Origin: a virus | IMG/VR virus record: IMGVR_UViG_3300042894_002899 | Coordinates: 1 to 64,000 of that record | Reading direction: 5' to 3' (one strand) | DNA: 64,000 bases | Shown here: positions 27,332-36,482 of the stretch, piece after piece | Numbering within the stretch: the stretch's first letter is position 1 | Layout of the letters: the number at the start of each line of letters is the position of its first letter | Notes under the pieces: generated by a model | What the model was told of the DNA's origin: nothing | The model's database searches: none | Seen by the model: only the letters and a program-made list of their open reading frames with translations | Position numbers and translations under genes: made by a program

Positions 27332-29413
27332 ATGGTAGAAAATTGTTATATACTTTATTCCTGTGATGGAAGTTATGATCCTATAGTATCTAATTATAGT
27401 GGTTTAAGTGCTTATTCATCTTCTTTTGTGACGATTGAAACTGATAGTCCATCAGTATCTGGTGATACATGTTATTATGTGTTAGATATTGGAGTTGTTG
27501 ATTGTGACCCAACTTATAATGTTACGGGAGCAACGAGTGGATGTAGTTGTCAGTGTTTTTGTTATCTAATCAAATCTGTAAGTACAACAACAGATGTTAC
27601 CTATGTTAATTGTGACAATGAAATAGTTGTTGATACAATAGTTGACGGAGTTACTTACAATATATGTAGTAAGGTATACCCACAATTCGACGTTCAAACA
27701 CAAATCCCAATTAAACTTACCGATATTTGTGTAGACAATCAGTGTCCCTCATCAATACCAACAGTAAAACCTACTAATGAATGTGATGTAATCACAATTT
27801 TCCCTATGGGTGTTACTTGTTCTGTTTTACAACCAACGAGTGATCTTACTTTTGATGGTGCCGCAACTTTAATTATTACAGGTGGAACTCCACCTTATAC
27901 GGTAGCTTGGGATTCAGGTAGTTATGCACCAGCACTTATTAACTTAGGTATTGGAGAATATAAAGCAACCGTGACCGATTATTATAATGATTTTACAGCA
28001 TTTACTAAATGTGTATTGACCGCAGAAACAACAACATTCTCAGGTATGTGTTTTGTTGTTTCAGGTTTGGTCGAAGATAACCTAACTTATATATCAACCA
28101 ATAGTTTAGGTTTAAAAAATGGTAAACCTTATTATAAACTACAGAACGGAACTACGGTATTGGGTTATGTATTTTGGAGCCAAGCTCAAGGACTTTGGAT
28201 TTTCTGTGAAAGTTTGGATTGTCAGGGATCATTCTACCAATCATTAAATAATAGTGGTTATTTATATCCTTCAGGTGATACGTGGAATGTTAGTGGTAGT
28301 ACTTCATATTATATTGAAGAGTCTTACCCTGGTAATTGTAATATACCATTCATACCAAAATCAGGTAGTTCTTTATGTGTAACCTTTGTTAATAGAAGTG
28401 AAGATGCTGACCTACCTGACACCGTAACAAATGTGGACATGGACCCAAGTGCCGATATCAACGGACAAATGAGTTGGACATCATCAACAGGTCAATATGT
28501 GATTTATTGGAATACAGGGTCAACACCTTCTCAGTGGACTTTCACAGGATATTCTAACCCATCTGTCTTAATTACAAGTAATGATCCATCTGATCCACCA
28601 ATTAGTAACTGGCAAGTTTTTGGTGCACCTGAAATATCAAGCTTTAGTGTTGTGGAAGGAAGTTGTTCTTCGTCTTATACAATATCCGTAAATGCTGTTG
28701 CGAATAGATCGAGTTGTAATGTAAATAACGGTAGTATTACCGTAGTTGCAAATGGAGGACAAGCACCTTACCAATATTCAATCAACGCAGGATTCACTTA
28801 TCAATCATCACCAATATTTAATGGGTTGGGTCCAGGTAACTACACAGTTTTTGTTCAAGATTCCAATTCAGTTGTAGGTGTTTTTAATGGTAATACAATA
28901 GTATATGCAAACTTACCAACAACATATAATCTTACACTTAGTGTGAATTATGTAACAAATTTATTCACCATAACCGCACCAACATTACCACCGGGGGTTA
29001 CGATCACATTTGATTTAGTACAATCCTCTAATTTCAGTTATTATCCATCAACACTATCACCGATACCAACATATAACAACATAACTACAATTACAGGTGT
29101 AGGAACAATGCCCCTAACGAACACAAACTCAAACACATATCCACTTGGTGGACCATGTTCTGCTGGAGGTGCGATAACAGTTACACAACAAACCAAAACC
29201 TATCAGAGTACAATTACCATGACAAGTAATCAAGTGATAACAGGATCAGTTAGTAATACTATTTCAAATAACCCAACTGGACCATGTCAAGATACCGCCG
29301 GTTACTATCAATTGTTAATTACAAATAATGGTATAAACAATTTCGCTAACCAATGTGATTGTTGTGTATTAAACGTAATAAACCCACCATTACCTGAAAT
29401 CCAAGTTTTATAA
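27332..29413 (+). CDS. Cys-rich fibre/adhesin-like protein with SprB-type repeats
   Basis: This 693-residue protein is rich in Cys, Ser, Thr and Tyr. The N-terminal ~150 residues hold many cysteines, including CSCQCFCY. Two stretches fit the SprB-repeat pattern: about 165-230 (GGTPPYTVAWDSGSY, then LGIGEYKATVTD) and about 450-520 (CNVNNGSITVVANGGQAPYQ, then LGPGNYTVFVQD). Between them is a domain with W-rich strands (GYVFWSQAQGLWIF) that resembles part of the minus-strand protein at 32659. No signal peptide is seen. It is likely a receptor-binding or decorative fibre protein. Such cysteine content is unusual for a protein assembled in the reducing cytoplasm. Confidence 0.7.
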   Translation: MVENCYILYSCDGSYDPIVSNYSGLSAYSSSFVTIETDSPSVSGDTCYYVLDIGVVDCDPTYNVTGATSGCSCQCFCYLIKSVSTTTDVTYVNCDNEIVVDTIVDGVTYNICSKVYPQFDVQTQIPIKLTDICVDNQCPSSIPTVKPTNECDVITIFPMGVTCSVLQPTSDLTFDGAATLIITGGTPPYTVAWDSGSYAPALINLGIGEYKATVTDYYNDFTAFTKCVLTAETTTFSGMCFVVSGLVEDNLTYISTNSLGLKNGKPYYKLQNGTTVLGYVFWSQAQGLWIFCESLDCQGSFYQSLNNSGYLYPSGDTWNVSGSTSYYIEESYPGNCNIPFIPKSGSSLCVTFVNRSEDADLPDTVTNVDMDPSADINGQMSWTSSTGQYVIYWNTGSTPSQWTFTGYSNPSVLITSNDPSDPPISNWQVFGAPEISSFSVVEGSCSSSYTISVNAVANRSSCNVNNGSITVVANGGQAPYQYSINAGFTYQSSPIFNGLGPGNYTVFVQDSNSVVGVFNGNTIVYANLPTTYNLTLSVNYVTNLFTITAPTLPPGVTITFDLVQSSNFSYYPSTLSPIPTYNNITTITGVGTMPLTNTNSNTYPLGGPCSAGGAITVTQQTKTYQSTITMTSNQVITGSVSNTISNNPTGPCQDTAGYYQLLITNNGINNFANQCDCCVLNVINPPLPEIQVL

Positions 29414-29427
29414 TTTGAATATTAGAA

Positions 29428-29434
29428 TATTTAT
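29428..29434 (+). promoter_or_regulatory. TATTTAT motif
   Basis: TATTTAT lies 7 nt before the ATG at 29442 in a 28-nt gap. Confidence 0.45.
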
Positions 29435-29441
29435 CATTTAA

Positions 29442-31940
29442 ATGGCATACATAATTAAAAATACGTCAGGATTAGTTAACACTCGTGTTACTGATACAGG
29501 TAGACAAAGACTATCTGAAGGTAATTTTAGGATTACATATTTTGCTTTGGGTGATAGTGAGGTTTCATATAACAAACTTCCTAACACTTATAATCAGGTA
29601 AATACGGTTATTTTAGAACCTGAATTTAATGCTCAGAATAGTTCTGGAGTTCCTGAATCTAACAGACAATATGTTAAGTATCCTTATTTAGTTGATGAGG
29701 GTCAAACAAATATATATGGAATTCCTTTTATGGATTCGGGTATTGAGTCTGTTTATAACAGAGCGGCAATGAGAGGATTTTTCACGGGTAATACAACAGC
29801 GTCTACGGTAAATTGGAGTGCACTTGTGAACAATAGTTATGTGGTTACACCTAACTATGTTGTAAACATGTCAACCCTAAATGGTACGAATGAAATTACA
29901 GTACAGAGAATGGATTGTAATTCGCAAAACGATAATACACCTAGTGTAGGAGATTTCATAACGATTTACTATGATGGTAGAGCAATGACAGATTGTTCTT
30001 GTTCTAATTTCCCAACACCAACACCAAGCGCTTCTGTAGGTCAAACACCAACACCAACGCCAACACCAAGCTCAACAAACGGTAATCCTTGTGCTTCGCC
30101 AACACCGACGCCAACACCTACTAAAACACCTTGTCTAACACCATCAAATACACCACAATGTCCTGTATTACCACCACCTGATTGTTTAAAGAATGTGGTG
30201 AGTTGTTTCTCAATTCTAACCTATAGAATTGTTGCGGTTTGTGGTGACGTATTAACATTGGATAGAACAACACCTGACTTTACAGACTTAGCATCTGATT
30301 GTTATGGTAGAACATTAATCTATCCACCACAAATGGTACCATTATATGATAGTTTTACACCTGAACCACATTGGGCACAAAGTGTGATTGATTTTGAATC
30401 TGTTTGTGATACCGATCAATTTGATGTTAAAATTTGGAATATGAATATTCCTTGGACCGAGAGTCCGGCAGGATTGAATTCTAACACATACCAAGATTAT
30501 ACTAAATTTGGTTCAGTTAATTATATAGGTCAAAAAGAATACTTTGGTTATACAACCTCAAATGCTCAAACATCTACAGATTCTGTATATTATTATAACT
30601 CTTTTGGTGAAAAAACTGTTGTTACACCTGAAAACCAAAAGGCAATTGCAATTATCCATTACACTAATCAAACTATTGATTTCTTCTATGGTGAAAAATT
30701 TGCGTTAGAACCTTACGACGCTCAAAATGCCGATAATACACAAGGTCAAGCGAGAAACTTCAAATTACACATACCAACGTTAATGTGGCATAAAAACCCT
30801 GAATGTTGTTACGGACAAACTTTTTGGGTTGATCCTCCAGGGTTCGATGGTAAAAACCTATTCCAAGTACAATATATTAAATCAAGTATTTCGGATAATA
30901 TGAACCAACCTGGTATGAGATATTATAATCTTTGGGACACATTTGCACAACCAAACGGATTACCAAGTAGAATTGGTAAAGTATTTCCTGACTCTAAATT
31001 GATCATTATTGATGATGAGGAAATTGTTGCGGCACTTTCATATAAAGCAAACAGAAACTGGACTTTACCAGCACCACAGGTTTCATTAATCACACCAAAC
31101 ACTTGCGGGGTTTCAAATACTACAGGGGTTTTAACGGGAGGTGCAGAAACACTATGGGTAACATATAGATTATCTAATACGACAACATTTACAAATTCTT
31201 TACATAGTAATTATTATACAAGTGTTGTTGGTACCGCTAATGTTTGTACACCAGATACTCCACAGAACGTGGCAGTAAGATTTGGTGGTGAGTTTAATTG
31301 TTTAGTGCAACCAGGATTTAGTCCTACCACTACAACAACAACTATGTCACCAACCACAACAACAACAACTTTAAATCCTATAACAACCACAACAACAACT
31401 TCTTGTCCTCTTTGTGTCGTACCTGCTGGATTCTACGCAACACAGTTCCAAGTCTTGGCTCAAAAAACGGTTGCAGGACAAAGACCCGATCCGTCATTAT
31501 GGAAACTAATTGATTTTACAGATCAAATTAGTGGTATGTTTATTAATGGTTATGTGACACAAGAGTCTTTAACGGCATCTACATTCGTAGTAACTGCAGA
31601 AAATTATAGTTCGGCACCTTATTATAACCTAAACAACTACATCCAACTACCACAAAATGGTGCAACAGGACAACAATTAAACTTCGGAGACGAATATTAT
31701 TTCTATGGTAATTTGGAAACAGATATCCAAGCAACCATTTACGAAATGAAATATAAGATCAACTTAAGTTTTAATGAGTTCTTGGTATCACAGAACCCAA
31801 CATGGACACCTGGTACACCATCTTACGTTACGGAAATTGCATTGTTAGACGATAACCAAGATATTTTGGTGATGTCTAAACTACAATCACCGGTATTAAG
31901 GCAAGGTATTCAACAATACGTTGTGAAGTTAGATTTCTAA
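29442..31940 (+). CDS. Virion protein with Pro/Thr linkers
   Basis: This 832-residue protein is of unknown family. The N-terminal ~185 residues (MAYIIKNTSGLVNTRVTDTG, then RQRLSEGNFRITYFALGDSE) look like a folded virion-attachment domain. A flexible linker of PTPTPTPS repeats follows at about 190-245. A large globular part (250-620) contains W- and Y-rich segments. A second linker of Thr runs (TTTTTTMSP and similar) lies at about 628-652. A final domain of ~175 residues ends the protein. Pro/Thr linkers of this kind space domains on long adhesins and are common O-glycosylation targets. The gene ends the plus-strand fibre cluster. It is probably a fibre or spike. Confidence 0.68.
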   Translation: MAYIIKNTSGLVNTRVTDTGRQRLSEGNFRITYFALGDSEVSYNKLPNTYNQVNTVILEPEFNAQNSSGVPESNRQYVKYPYLVDEGQTNIYGIPFMDSGIESVYNRAAMRGFFTGNTTASTVNWSALVNNSYVVTPNYVVNMSTLNGTNEITVQRMDCNSQNDNTPSVGDFITIYYDGRAMTDCSCSNFPTPTPSASVGQTPTPTPTPSSTNGNPCASPTPTPTPTKTPCLTPSNTPQCPVLPPPDCLKNVVSCFSILTYRIVAVCGDVLTLDRTTPDFTDLASDCYGRTLIYPPQMVPLYDSFTPEPHWAQSVIDFESVCDTDQFDVKIWNMNIPWTESPAGLNSNTYQDYTKFGSVNYIGQKEYFGYTTSNAQTSTDSVYYYNSFGEKTVVTPENQKAIAIIHYTNQTIDFFYGEKFALEPYDAQNADNTQGQARNFKLHIPTLMWHKNPECCYGQTFWVDPPGFDGKNLFQVQYIKSSISDNMNQPGMRYYNLWDTFAQPNGLPSRIGKVFPDSKLIIIDDEEIVAALSYKANRNWTLPAPQVSLITPNTCGVSNTTGVLTGGAETLWVTYRLSNTTTFTNSLHSNYYTSVVGTANVCTPDTPQNVAVRFGGEFNCLVQPGFSPTTTTTTMSPTTTTTTLNPITTTTTTSCPLCVVPAGFYATQFQVLAQKTVAGQRPDPSLWKLIDFTDQISGMFINGYVTQESLTASTFVVTAENYSSAPYYNLNNYIQLPQNGATGQQLNFGDEYYFYGNLETDIQATIYEMKYKINLSFNEFLVSQNPTWTPGTPSYVTEIALLDDNQDILVMSKLQSPVLRQGIQQYVVKLDF

Positions 31941-31994
31941 TAAAACTACAATTTTTATTGTTTTAGGTTATTATAAAATAAAACATTATTGTTT

Positions 31995-32603
31995 ATGGCA
32001 AAAAATTTAAAAAACTCACCTAAAGTTTTAGGTTTGGACGTATCCACAAGAACGATAGGATGGGCTTTATTTGATATTAAGACCCAAGAATTATTAGAAT
32101 TAACTCACATATCACCAAGACCTAAAATGGATAAAGGTGAGGATGATAAACTAAAGGAGTTATTATTAAAATCAGAGGTATTTGCCGAAAAACTCAAACA
32201 ATATAAAGATTTAGGTATTGTGAGAGTTGTAATCGAAGAACCATTATTAAACTCTAATAATATTTACACAATCCAAACACTATTGAGATTTAATAGTTTT
32301 ATCTTTAAAGAGATATATAATATTTTGGGTATTGTACCTGAATTCATTTCAACGTACAACTCAAGAAAGTTTGCATTTCCCGATTTAGTACAAGAAAATG
32401 ATAAGAAAAAGTTTGTCTTATTTGGAGGATTTCCAAAAGATGCGGATAAGAAAATGATTATTTGGGAAAAGGTTGCGAAGAAAGAACCTCAAATTAAATG
32501 GTTATACACTAAAAATAATACCCTTAAAAAAGAAAATTTTGATCAGACCGATGCTTATACCTGTGTGTTAGGATTTATGAGATATAAAGAAATTTGGTCT
32601 TAA
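31995..32603 (+). CDS. RuvC-like Holliday junction resolvase / RNase H-fold nuclease
   Basis: This 202-residue protein has the RNase H fold of RuvC-type resolvases. Strand 1 carries VLGLDVSTRTIGWALFD with the first catalytic Asp. VRVVIEEPLL supplies the Glu. The helix near the C-terminus, NFDQTDAYTCVLGFMRY, gives the last acidic pair. It is expected to cut branched DNA during replication, repair or packaging, the job done by endonuclease VII in T4. The ATG at 31995 is preferred over an upstream TTG because it is preceded by the usual AT-rich leader and removes only two residues. It is the last plus-strand gene before the inverted fibre pair and ends just before a terminator. Confidence 0.85.
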   Translation: MAKNLKNSPKVLGLDVSTRTIGWALFDIKTQELLELTHISPRPKMDKGEDDKLKELLLKSEVFAEKLKQYKDLGIVRVVIEEPLLNSNNIYTIQTLLRFNSFIFKEIYNILGIVPEFISTYNSRKFAFPDLVQENDKKKFVLFGGFPKDADKKMIIWEKVAKKEPQIKWLYTKNNTLKKENFDQTDAYTCVLGFMRYKEIWS

Positions 32604-32630
32604 TATCGTTTAATATACCGATAATTTGAA

Positions 32631-32660
32631 ATATCGTCTTTATAGACGATATTTTTTTTT
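32631..32660. terminator. Bidirectional terminator between convergent genes
   Basis: ATATCGTC (32631-32638) pairs with GACGATAT (32645-32652), followed by a T run and with A-rich flanking sequence on the other side. It separates the RuvC-like gene from the oppositely oriented fibre gene. Confidence 0.85.
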
Positions 32661-33954
32661 ATAAACAAGCCGAACCAACAGGTGTAATTGTGATGTTAGG
32701 TGATGTAGTTGTAGGTACAACTGATGCACAAATTATACTTGATGAAAATGCCGGTATACCCTGAGTTTGAGCTCCGTTACAGTTTGTGTAGTTAAATTTA
32801 AATAAAGTAGGGCTTTGATTATTTACGATGTATTGTAATAATATACAAGGTGTTGAACTCGGTGTTGGTGTAGGTGTGGTTGTTGGTGTTGGTGTTGGTG
32901 TTGCGGTTAAGTTAGGTATACAATTTAAACACGCTCCGTCAACAGACGCACCAATCTCAGTAGTTAATGATATGGTATCATTACCACTTATATTTTCAAA
33001 CAAACCTTCATAAACAACACAATACCCCTGACCATTAATCGTTGCATTATAAACGTAACCTTCTTTAGGTGATGTGGTTCCAGATACTAAAACAATACCT
33101 GATGTGAAGTAATCTATACCTGTAAAACAATCTTTAAATTTCTTACTATTTGCACACTCAAGAATTTCGGAGAATGCATTGAAGATAACTTCACCTGAGA
33201 AATTACAAGGTCTTGTAACTACTGGTGATGGTGAAGGTGTTGGAGTCATTGTTGGTGTTGGAGTTGGTGTATAACCACTAGCCGTTGCTAATAATGAAAC
33301 CCCACCACATGGGTTAGAAGATGTTGGTGTAGGTGTTGGTGTTGGTGTTGCAGTACTTGTAGGTGTTGGTGTTGGTGTTGAAGGGACTAAACAATCAAAA
33401 ATTGCGTCAAAATTAAAAGTGGCACAAGGATCAACAGGTGGTGCCGGAGGTGTTACACATAACCCCGGATAACCAACTGTTATATCAAAATCAGGTTCAG
33501 AACTCGTACTCCCAAACGTACCAAATTGAATACACGGTGAACCTACAGCGTTAGACAAACACCACCTACTTTCTACAGTAGAATAATAAATACAAGTACT
33601 ATTTGTTATTGAAGTATAAACAGGATAAGTGTCTTGAACACCAACCATCTGATATTGACCGTTATATCCTGGTTCATTTTGTATACAATATTGAATACCA
33701 CCTGTAGTACAACCCGACATATTACTCACATAATACTGGCTAAAAAGAAAAGAAAATTCTATAACTACATTACCGTTTGAATAAAATCCTGTCGATATTA
33801 TATCTGCCGGATTAGCACAACTTGACCCACTATAAAGAGTTTGGGGTGTTGCAAAGAAATAATTATCCCCATATAAAGTTATGTTTGGTGTTTCATTACA
33901 CAACCCAGTTGACGTACCACTATAAACCCAAAGACCTAAATTATTACAAGCCAT
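32659..33954 (-). CDS. Fibre-type protein with PTPTP linkers, inverted
   Basis: This 431-residue protein is encoded on the strand opposite to the rest of the fibre cluster. The N-terminal ~170 residues form a Cys- and aromatic-rich domain (NYFFATPQTLYSGSSC, then SRWCLSNAVGSPCIQFG) similar in style to the protein at 27332. Three linkers of Pro/Thr repeats separate it from two further modules (about 245-330 and 370-431, with CVVYEGLFENISGNDTISL in the first). No signal peptide or membrane segment is present. The linkers match those of the plus-strand gene at 29442, so both may share one attachment scheme. A variable receptor-binding spike or adhesin is a fair guess. Confidence 0.68.
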   Translation of the reverse strand: MACNNLGLWVYSGTSTGLCNETPNITLYGDNYFFATPQTLYSGSSCANPADIISTGFYSNGNVVIEFSFLFSQYYVSNMSGCTTGGIQYCIQNEPGYNGQYQMVGVQDTYPVYTSITNSTCIYYSTVESRWCLSNAVGSPCIQFGTFGSTSSEPDFDITVGYPGLCVTPPAPPVDPCATFNFDAIFDCLVPSTPTPTPTSTATPTPTPTPTSSNPCGGVSLLATASGYTPTPTPTMTPTPSPSPVVTRPCNFSGEVIFNAFSEILECANSKKFKDCFTGIDYFTSGIVLVSGTTSPKEGYVYNATINGQGYCVVYEGLFENISGNDTISLTTEIGASVDGACLNCIPNLTATPTPTPTTTPTPTPSSTPCILLQYIVNNQSPTLFKFNYTNCNGAQTQGIPAFSSSIICASVVPTTTSPNITITPVGSACL

Positions 33955-33955
33955 A

Positions 33956-34177
33956 TTATATTACAACATTTGTTTCGATAATGCAATTGTTATTATCAAT
34001 CACCTTAATTCCTACCGAAGCCATTCCTTCTTGAATAAATGGTAAATCAAAACTATAAGGTACCTGACCCGAGGTTATTGTTGAGATATAAATACAATTT
34101 GTGTATCCTGTATCACAAGAATAAACATCAAATGGTTGTGCTCCCGTTAAAGTTGAAATAGTGATTTGTGTTGGCAT
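33956..34177 (-). CDS. Small fibre-associated protein, paralogue of the 23295 gene
   Basis: This 73-residue protein starts MPTQITISTLTGAQPF and carries TNCIYISTI and a final VIDNNNCIIETNVV. These parallel MPNQVTILSAVGITPPF, NNCVYV and ITDSAGCTLSETIYC in the 98-residue protein at 23295. It lies 1 nt before the larger minus-strand gene, so the two form an operon: small module first, long Cys-rich protein second. A small chaperone or cap for the partner fibre is possible. Confidence 0.65.
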   Translation of the reverse strand: MPTQITISTLTGAQPFDVYSCDTGYTNCIYISTITSGQVPYSFDLPFIQEGMASVGIKVIDNNNCIIETNVVI

Positions 34178-34184
34178 ATCAACA

Positions 34185-34191
34185 ATAAATA
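34185..34191 (-). promoter_or_regulatory. TATTTAT motif on the minus strand
   Basis: Read on the minus strand, TATTTAT lies 7 nt before the ATG at 34177. It shows that the motif follows gene direction and not genome direction. Confidence 0.5.
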
Positions 34192-34216
34192 TAAAAGAAC
34201 CCGAAAGTTTGTGTAG

Positions 34217-34247
34217 TTGATGTATTGAAAGTTTATGTTTATATTAT
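34217..34247 (+). promoter_or_regulatory. Weak candidate host-type promoter for the primase gene
   Basis: TTG at 34217-34219, 20 nt, then TATATTAT at 34240-34247, 5 nt before the ATG. The geometry equals that of the Dam and SAP-protein promoters, but the second element deviates from TAnnTTTG in its last bases. Confidence 0.3.
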
Positions 34248-34252
34248 AGGGG

Positions 34253-35152
34253 ATGGATGAAAATGAAGCGTTAGTTGAGTTATTAGAGGAAGTTCTTGGT
34301 GATCACGGGCTCCATTACCCCAACCGTGGACAAATTTCTTTCAACTGTCCCGTATGTGATGAGGACCGGAATAAACACAACTTGGAGGTTAACTACATAG
34401 ATAATGTCTATAAGTGTTGGGCTTGCGGTGATAGTGAAGGAACTCACGGATCTTTGGGTAAGATATTCGACAAATACGGAAACAGAAAACAAAAGAAACT
34501 TTATACCGTCCTAAAACCCGAAACCGTTGTCAAACGAGAAAAAAAGAAAAAAACCCTTAAACTCCCCGACTCATTCACCCTGTTCAAAGAATCAAGTCCG
34601 GTATATCCTGTTAGAAGACAAGCTATAAATTACCTACATAATCGGGGAATTTCCGATTATATGATTGAAAAATATCAAATTGGATTTTGTGATAAAGGTG
34701 ATCACGCTGGTCGTATTGTCGTACCATCATACGATAAAAATGGTGAACTGAATTATTATATCGCAAGAAGTTGGAACCCAATGTCTCGAGCAAAATATAA
34801 AAACCCTGAAGCAGAAAAAGATAAGATCATCTTTTGGGAGAATCTTATTGATTGGGATAAAGATATTTTTTTAGTTGAGGGTGCCTTTGATGGGTTGTTT
34901 TTAGATAATGCGATACCTATGTTAGGTAAACACATGTCGGAACTTCTTTTTGAAACGATCTATAAAAAAGTGAAAGGTAACATTACTATTTGTTTGGATG
35001 CTGACGCTTGGCAAAACGCGGTTAAACTCTATCACGAATTAAATGGAGGTGAATTGTGGGGTAGAATCAAATTAGTTAAACTACCCGACGATAAGGATAT
35101 TGCCGACCTTAGAGGCGAAATAAAAGATGAATATTATCATATTATAAAATAA
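34253..35152 (+). CDS. DnaG-type DNA primase (gp61-like)
   Basis: This 299-residue primase is predicted to lay RNA primers at the phage fork with the helicase at 13-1395. A zinc-binding domain lies at the N-terminus, with C32-x2-C35 (NCPVC) and C55-x2-C58 (KCWAC). The catalytic core follows, including a TOPRIM segment IFLVEGAFDGLFL at about 204-216 with the first Glu, and ITICLDADAW at about 244-253 with the DxD. The length matches T4 gp61 (342) and is shorter than bacterial DnaG, as it lacks the C-terminal helicase-binding domain. The stop is immediately followed by, or overlaps, the start of the next gene (TAATG). Confidence 0.9.
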   Translation: MDENEALVELLEEVLGDHGLHYPNRGQISFNCPVCDEDRNKHNLEVNYIDNVYKCWACGDSEGTHGSLGKIFDKYGNRKQKKLYTVLKPETVVKREKKKKTLKLPDSFTLFKESSPVYPVRRQAINYLHNRGISDYMIEKYQIGFCDKGDHAGRIVVPSYDKNGELNYYIARSWNPMSRAKYKNPEAEKDKIIFWENLIDWDKDIFLVEGAFDGLFLDNAIPMLGKHMSELLFETIYKKVKGNITICLDADAWQNAVKLYHELNGGELWGRIKLVKLPDDKDIADLRGEIKDEYYHIIK

Positions 35153-36015
35153 TGGATTTAGTAAAAATATCACAAGAGATAAGAGACATTATCTCACAGA
35201 AACAAAAAGAATTCCAACTAACCTTTGAGGAGGAAAGTCATAAATATACGATGTTAGATGTTAATGGTAATCTAAAAAGTGATTTTCCATCAGTATCTAA
35301 AGTAATGAAAATATTTTACGAGGAGTTCCCAACCGAACAAGTCGCTTATAACAAAGCAGGTGGTGATCCTGATGAGGCAGAAAGACTAATGGAAGAATGG
35401 GCTGAATCGGGTAGAAAATCGACAAACTTAGGATCAAGGTGTCACTACTTTTTAGAGGAACATACCCTCAAAGAGTTTGGTATTGAAAAAGTTGTTCGTC
35501 AACCAATATTTGATTGTGATGCCGAACAGATCATCAAGAGTGACACGATGATCATCGCTGGAAAACGATACATCGAACTATTAAAATCAAGAGGATGTGT
35601 ATTGATCGATACGGAGATGGTGTTAGGTCATCCTGAATTGGAATATACGGGACAACCCGATAAGGTATGGTTAGTTGTTGGAACTAATGGTAATCTTGGT
35701 ATTCTAATAACAGATTGGAAATCAAATAAACCAAAGAACTTTGCGGTTACTCGATACACCAAAAAAATGAAACAACCATTTGAGGATTTACCTGACAATG
35801 CTCTTGGTCACTACAACACTCAATTACCTTTTTATGGTAAATTATTATTAAAAATGTTAGAAGGAACTAAGTACGAAAACATACAACTATTAGGGTGTAT
35901 TGTCGTTTTAATAACAGATGAAAGAGAATACCATGAATATCGTGTCTCTAAAAAAACAATCAATACCATTTTAGAAATGGATATGAAACAATATTTGACT
36001 AAACTTAAAAAATAA
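35152..36015 (+). CDS. PD-(D/E)XK nuclease (RecB/Cas4-like exonuclease)
   Basis: This 287-residue protein shows the PD-(D/E)XK fold in order. A helix with an early His (GSRCHYFLEEH, about 96-106) is followed by an acidic strand (PELEYTGQPDKVWLV, about 161-175) and then ILITDWKSNK (about 183-192) with the D-x-K catalytic pair. A late helix with a conserved Gln/Tyr (GHYNTQLPFYGKLL, about 219-232) completes it. Proteins of this type trim or cut DNA ends in recombination. It overlaps the primase gene by 1 nt and precedes gp47-like and gp46-like genes. A part in the phage recombination-dependent replication apparatus is therefore likely. Confidence 0.82.
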   Translation: MDLVKISQEIRDIISQKQKEFQLTFEEESHKYTMLDVNGNLKSDFPSVSKVMKIFYEEFPTEQVAYNKAGGDPDEAERLMEEWAESGRKSTNLGSRCHYFLEEHTLKEFGIEKVVRQPIFDCDAEQIIKSDTMIIAGKRYIELLKSRGCVLIDTEMVLGHPELEYTGQPDKVWLVVGTNGNLGILITDWKSNKPKNFAVTRYTKKMKQPFEDLPDNALGHYNTQLPFYGKLLLKMLEGTKYENIQLLGCIVVLITDEREYHEYRVSKKTINTILEMDMKQYLTKLKK

Positions 36016-36028
36016 ACTATAATTCAGT

Positions 36029-36121
36029 ATGGAAGTTACAATTACGCCCATTTGGGTCACAACAACAAGTTGGGATCACCAAATACCTTTTGAAATAAAC
36101 GTAAATTATATTATAAAATGA
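36029..36121 (+). CDS. Very small protein (30 residues)
   Basis: This short frame encodes MEVTITPIWVTTTSWDHQIP and ten more residues. It is supported by position: it follows the nuclease by 13 nt and its stop overlaps the next start as ATGA, the same coupling used by its neighbours. No family is recognised. It may be a translated leader rather than a functional protein. Confidence 0.4.
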   Translation: MEVTITPIWVTTTSWDHQIPFEINVNYIIK

Positions 36122-36336
36122 GTGATGATATCATAAGACCAAAGATTGACCTACGTCAACAAGCAACAATTAAATGCGAAAAGTGTGAGTCAAAGTTCTT
36201 CAAGGAAGTGACCATGTTGAAGAAAGTCCCTAAATTATTAACAGGAAGTGCTGAAGACACAATCGTTCCATTCCCTACATATATGTGTAATGACTGTGGA
36301 CATGTGAATGAAGACTTCGAATTATTCTTAGACTAA
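36118..36336 (+). CDS. Small zinc-ribbon protein
   Basis: This 72-residue protein has two CxxC knuckles, CEKC at about 19-22 and CNDC at about 56-59, separated by 33 residues, the spacing of a zinc ribbon. A basic loop (LKKVPKLL) lies between them. Such small ribbons bind nucleic acid or act as subunits of transcription or replication complexes. It is coupled to the upstream 30-residue frame (ATGA) and to the downstream frame (TAATG). The function is not known. Confidence 0.75.
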   Translation: MSDDIIRPKIDLRQQATIKCEKCESKFFKEVTMLKKVPKLLTGSAEDTIVPFPTYMCNDCGHVNEDFELFLD

Positions 36337-36482
36337 TGGAAATTGGTAAAATGAAAATAAGTGAAGCGGAGCCATATTTGGAAAGTATTGCTCTACTTTA
36401 CGGATTAAAACTAAACAAAGTTAAACACTTTAAGTTCGCAAGAATGATCCTTGCAACTTTATATTGTAGAGAAACAGCATGA
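36336..36482 (+). CDS. Small hypothetical protein (48 residues)
   Basis: This frame encodes a 48-residue protein starting MEIGKMKISEAEPYLESIAL. It begins on the ATG overlapping the zinc-ribbon stop (TAATG) and ends overlapping the next start (ATGA). Without it, 140 nt of an otherwise packed operon would be empty. It is predicted to be mostly helical, with a basic middle (KLNKVKHFKFAR). No family is recognised. Confidence 0.6.
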   Translation: MEIGKMKISEAEPYLESIALLYGLKLNKVKHFKFARMILATLYCRETA

